Of a DNA stretch of 64,000 nt, positions 63,309 through 64,000 are shown in pieces. Made by a program: the position numbers and the translations under genes. Under the pieces are notes generated by a model that ran no database searches, was not told the DNA's origin, and saw only the letters and a list, made by a program, of their open reading frames with translations. Within the stretch, counting starts at the first letter, position 1. Every line of letters begins with the position of its first letter. Origin of the DNA: CAWCLK01 sp963796225 (GTDB lineage: Bacteria; Actinomycetota; Nitriliruptoria; Nitriliruptorales; Nitriliruptoraceae); the NCBI GenBank assembly GCA_963796225.1, contig CAWCLK010000030.1, positions 71,721 to 135,720 of the forward strand, written 5' to 3'.

Positions 63309-64000
63309 ATGGGATCGACACGAGTCGCCGTCGCCGGCACCGGCCAGACCACCTACGCGGCCAAGCGCCAGGACGTCTCCATCGCGGGGCTGCTGCGCGA
63401 GGCGGCCCAGGAGGCGCTCGACGACGCCGGCATGGACTGGGCGGACATCGACGCCGTCGTGGTGGGCAAGGCCCCGGACATGTTCGAGGGCCTGATGATG
63501 CCCGAGCTGTACCTGGCCGACGCGCTGGGTGCCGCGGGCAAGCCACTGCTGCGCGTCCACACGGCCGGTTCCGTCGGGGGGTCGACCGCGGTGGTCGCCA
63601 CGCACCACGTCAGCTCCGGGCGGTTCGACCGCGTGCTCACCGTCGCGTGGGAGAAGCAGTCCGAGTCCAACGCGATGTGGGCGCTGTCGGTCAAGGCGCC
63701 CTTCGGCCAGCAGGCCGTCGCCGGGGCCGGCGGGTTCTTCGCCCCGATCGTGCGCGGCTACATCCAGCGCTCGGGCGCCCCGCTCGACACCGGCTACAAG
63801 GTCGCCTTCAAGGACCGTCGCAACGCGCTCAAGAACCCCAAGGCGCACCTGAAGGACCCGGACCTCACCTACGAGGCGGTCGCCAACTCGCCGATGCTGT
63901 GGGACCCGATCCGCTACCACGAGACCTGCCCGTCCTCGGACGGTGCGGCCGCGATGGTGCTGGTCTCCGAGTCCCACGCCGACACGATGGGGGACCACCC
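63309..64000 (+). CDS. Thiolase-fold protein (Ltp3-like), cut by the window end
   Basis: The first 230 residues are visible; the gene continues beyond 64000. VAVAGTGQTTYAAKRQDVSIAGLLREAAQEALDDAG is the thiolase N-terminal fold, followed by LLRVHTAGSVGGSTAVVATHHVSSG, where the Cys of true thiolases is replaced by a Gly/Ser-rich turn, and RYHETCPSSDGAAAMVLVSE. It resembles Ltp3 (Rv3523). It starts 2 bp after the Ltp4-like stop, so the two are translationally linked and likely form a heteromer. Confidence 0.82.
   Translation, partial: MGSTRVAVAGTGQTTYAAKRQDVSIAGLLREAAQEALDDAGMDWADIDAVVVGKAPDMFEGLMMPELYLADALGAAGKPLLRVHTAGSVGGSTAVVATHHVSSGRFDRVLTVAWEKQSESNAMWALSVKAPFGQQAVAGAGGFFAPIVRGYIQRSGAPLDTGYKVAFKDRRNALKNPKAHLKDPDLTYEAVANSPMLWDPIRYHETCPSSDGAAAMVLVSESHADTMGDH

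Noticed and set aside
61183..63546. 787-codon minus-strand open frame
   Set aside because: Antisense of the DUF35 and Ltp4-like genes, which have clear family motifs.

Overview
The window is very GC-rich DNA from an actinobacterium. Lineage markers are a SepH-type cell-division protein with a Glu-Pro-rich linker, a mycobacterial/streptomycete-like block (PimB'-like mannosyltransferase, SRPBCC protein, ArsA-like ATPase, DUF5304-like protein, ROK glucokinase, PlsC), a DUF3152 lipoprotein and many lipobox lipoproteins. Phage genes, transposases, tRNAs, rRNAs and CRISPR arrays were not seen.

Layout. Positions 1-21000 are mainly housekeeping: division, proteolysis, envelope lipid synthesis, glucokinase, S9 peptidase, glycerol kinase, phosphofructokinase, threonine aldolase, chorismate mutase and a TauE/SafE permease. 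From about 21900 to the end the window becomes a catabolic region resembling the actinobacterial cholesterol/steroid (KstR-type) regulon. It holds two heteromeric acyl-CoA dehydrogenase pairs (21921-24116 and 38161-40429), CoA ligases, crotonases, SDR dehydrogenases, a [3Fe-4S] ferredoxin, a P450, a FadA5-like thiolase, a ChsH2/ChsH1/Ltp2 hydratase-aldolase set, a nitronate-monooxygenase-like flavoprotein and, at the right edge, a DUF35/Ltp4/Ltp3-like set. Together these could activate a sterol-type side chain, oxidise it (P450, ligase, dehydrogenases, hydratase, SDR, thiolase) and remove the last C3 unit by retro-aldol cleavage (ChsH-Ltp2).

Mce4 genes, the usual actinobacterial sterol importer, are not in the window. 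Instead one plus-strand gene train (38161-48728) couples the dehydrogenases and an SDR to a branched-chain-type ABC importer (binding lipoprotein, fused LivH-LivM, LivG, LivF), a secreted 'anchor'-type protein and a membrane protein with an Ada-like Cys motif.

Regulation. Eight catabolic promoters carry a palindrome, CTGACR-N3-YGTCAG, that I do not recognise. Five of them also carry a KstR-type box (TnnAACnnGTTnnA). The palindromes sit 20-100 bp from starts and often between divergent genes.

Quality. More than 20 genes are broken by single extra bases, nearly always a +1 insertion and often CGGC read as CGGGC, including essential-type genes. This is most likely a sequence or assembly error pattern. 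Coordinates below span the whole inferred gene and the breaks are noted. Three families of short palindromic repeats occupy gene ends, mostly between convergent genes.
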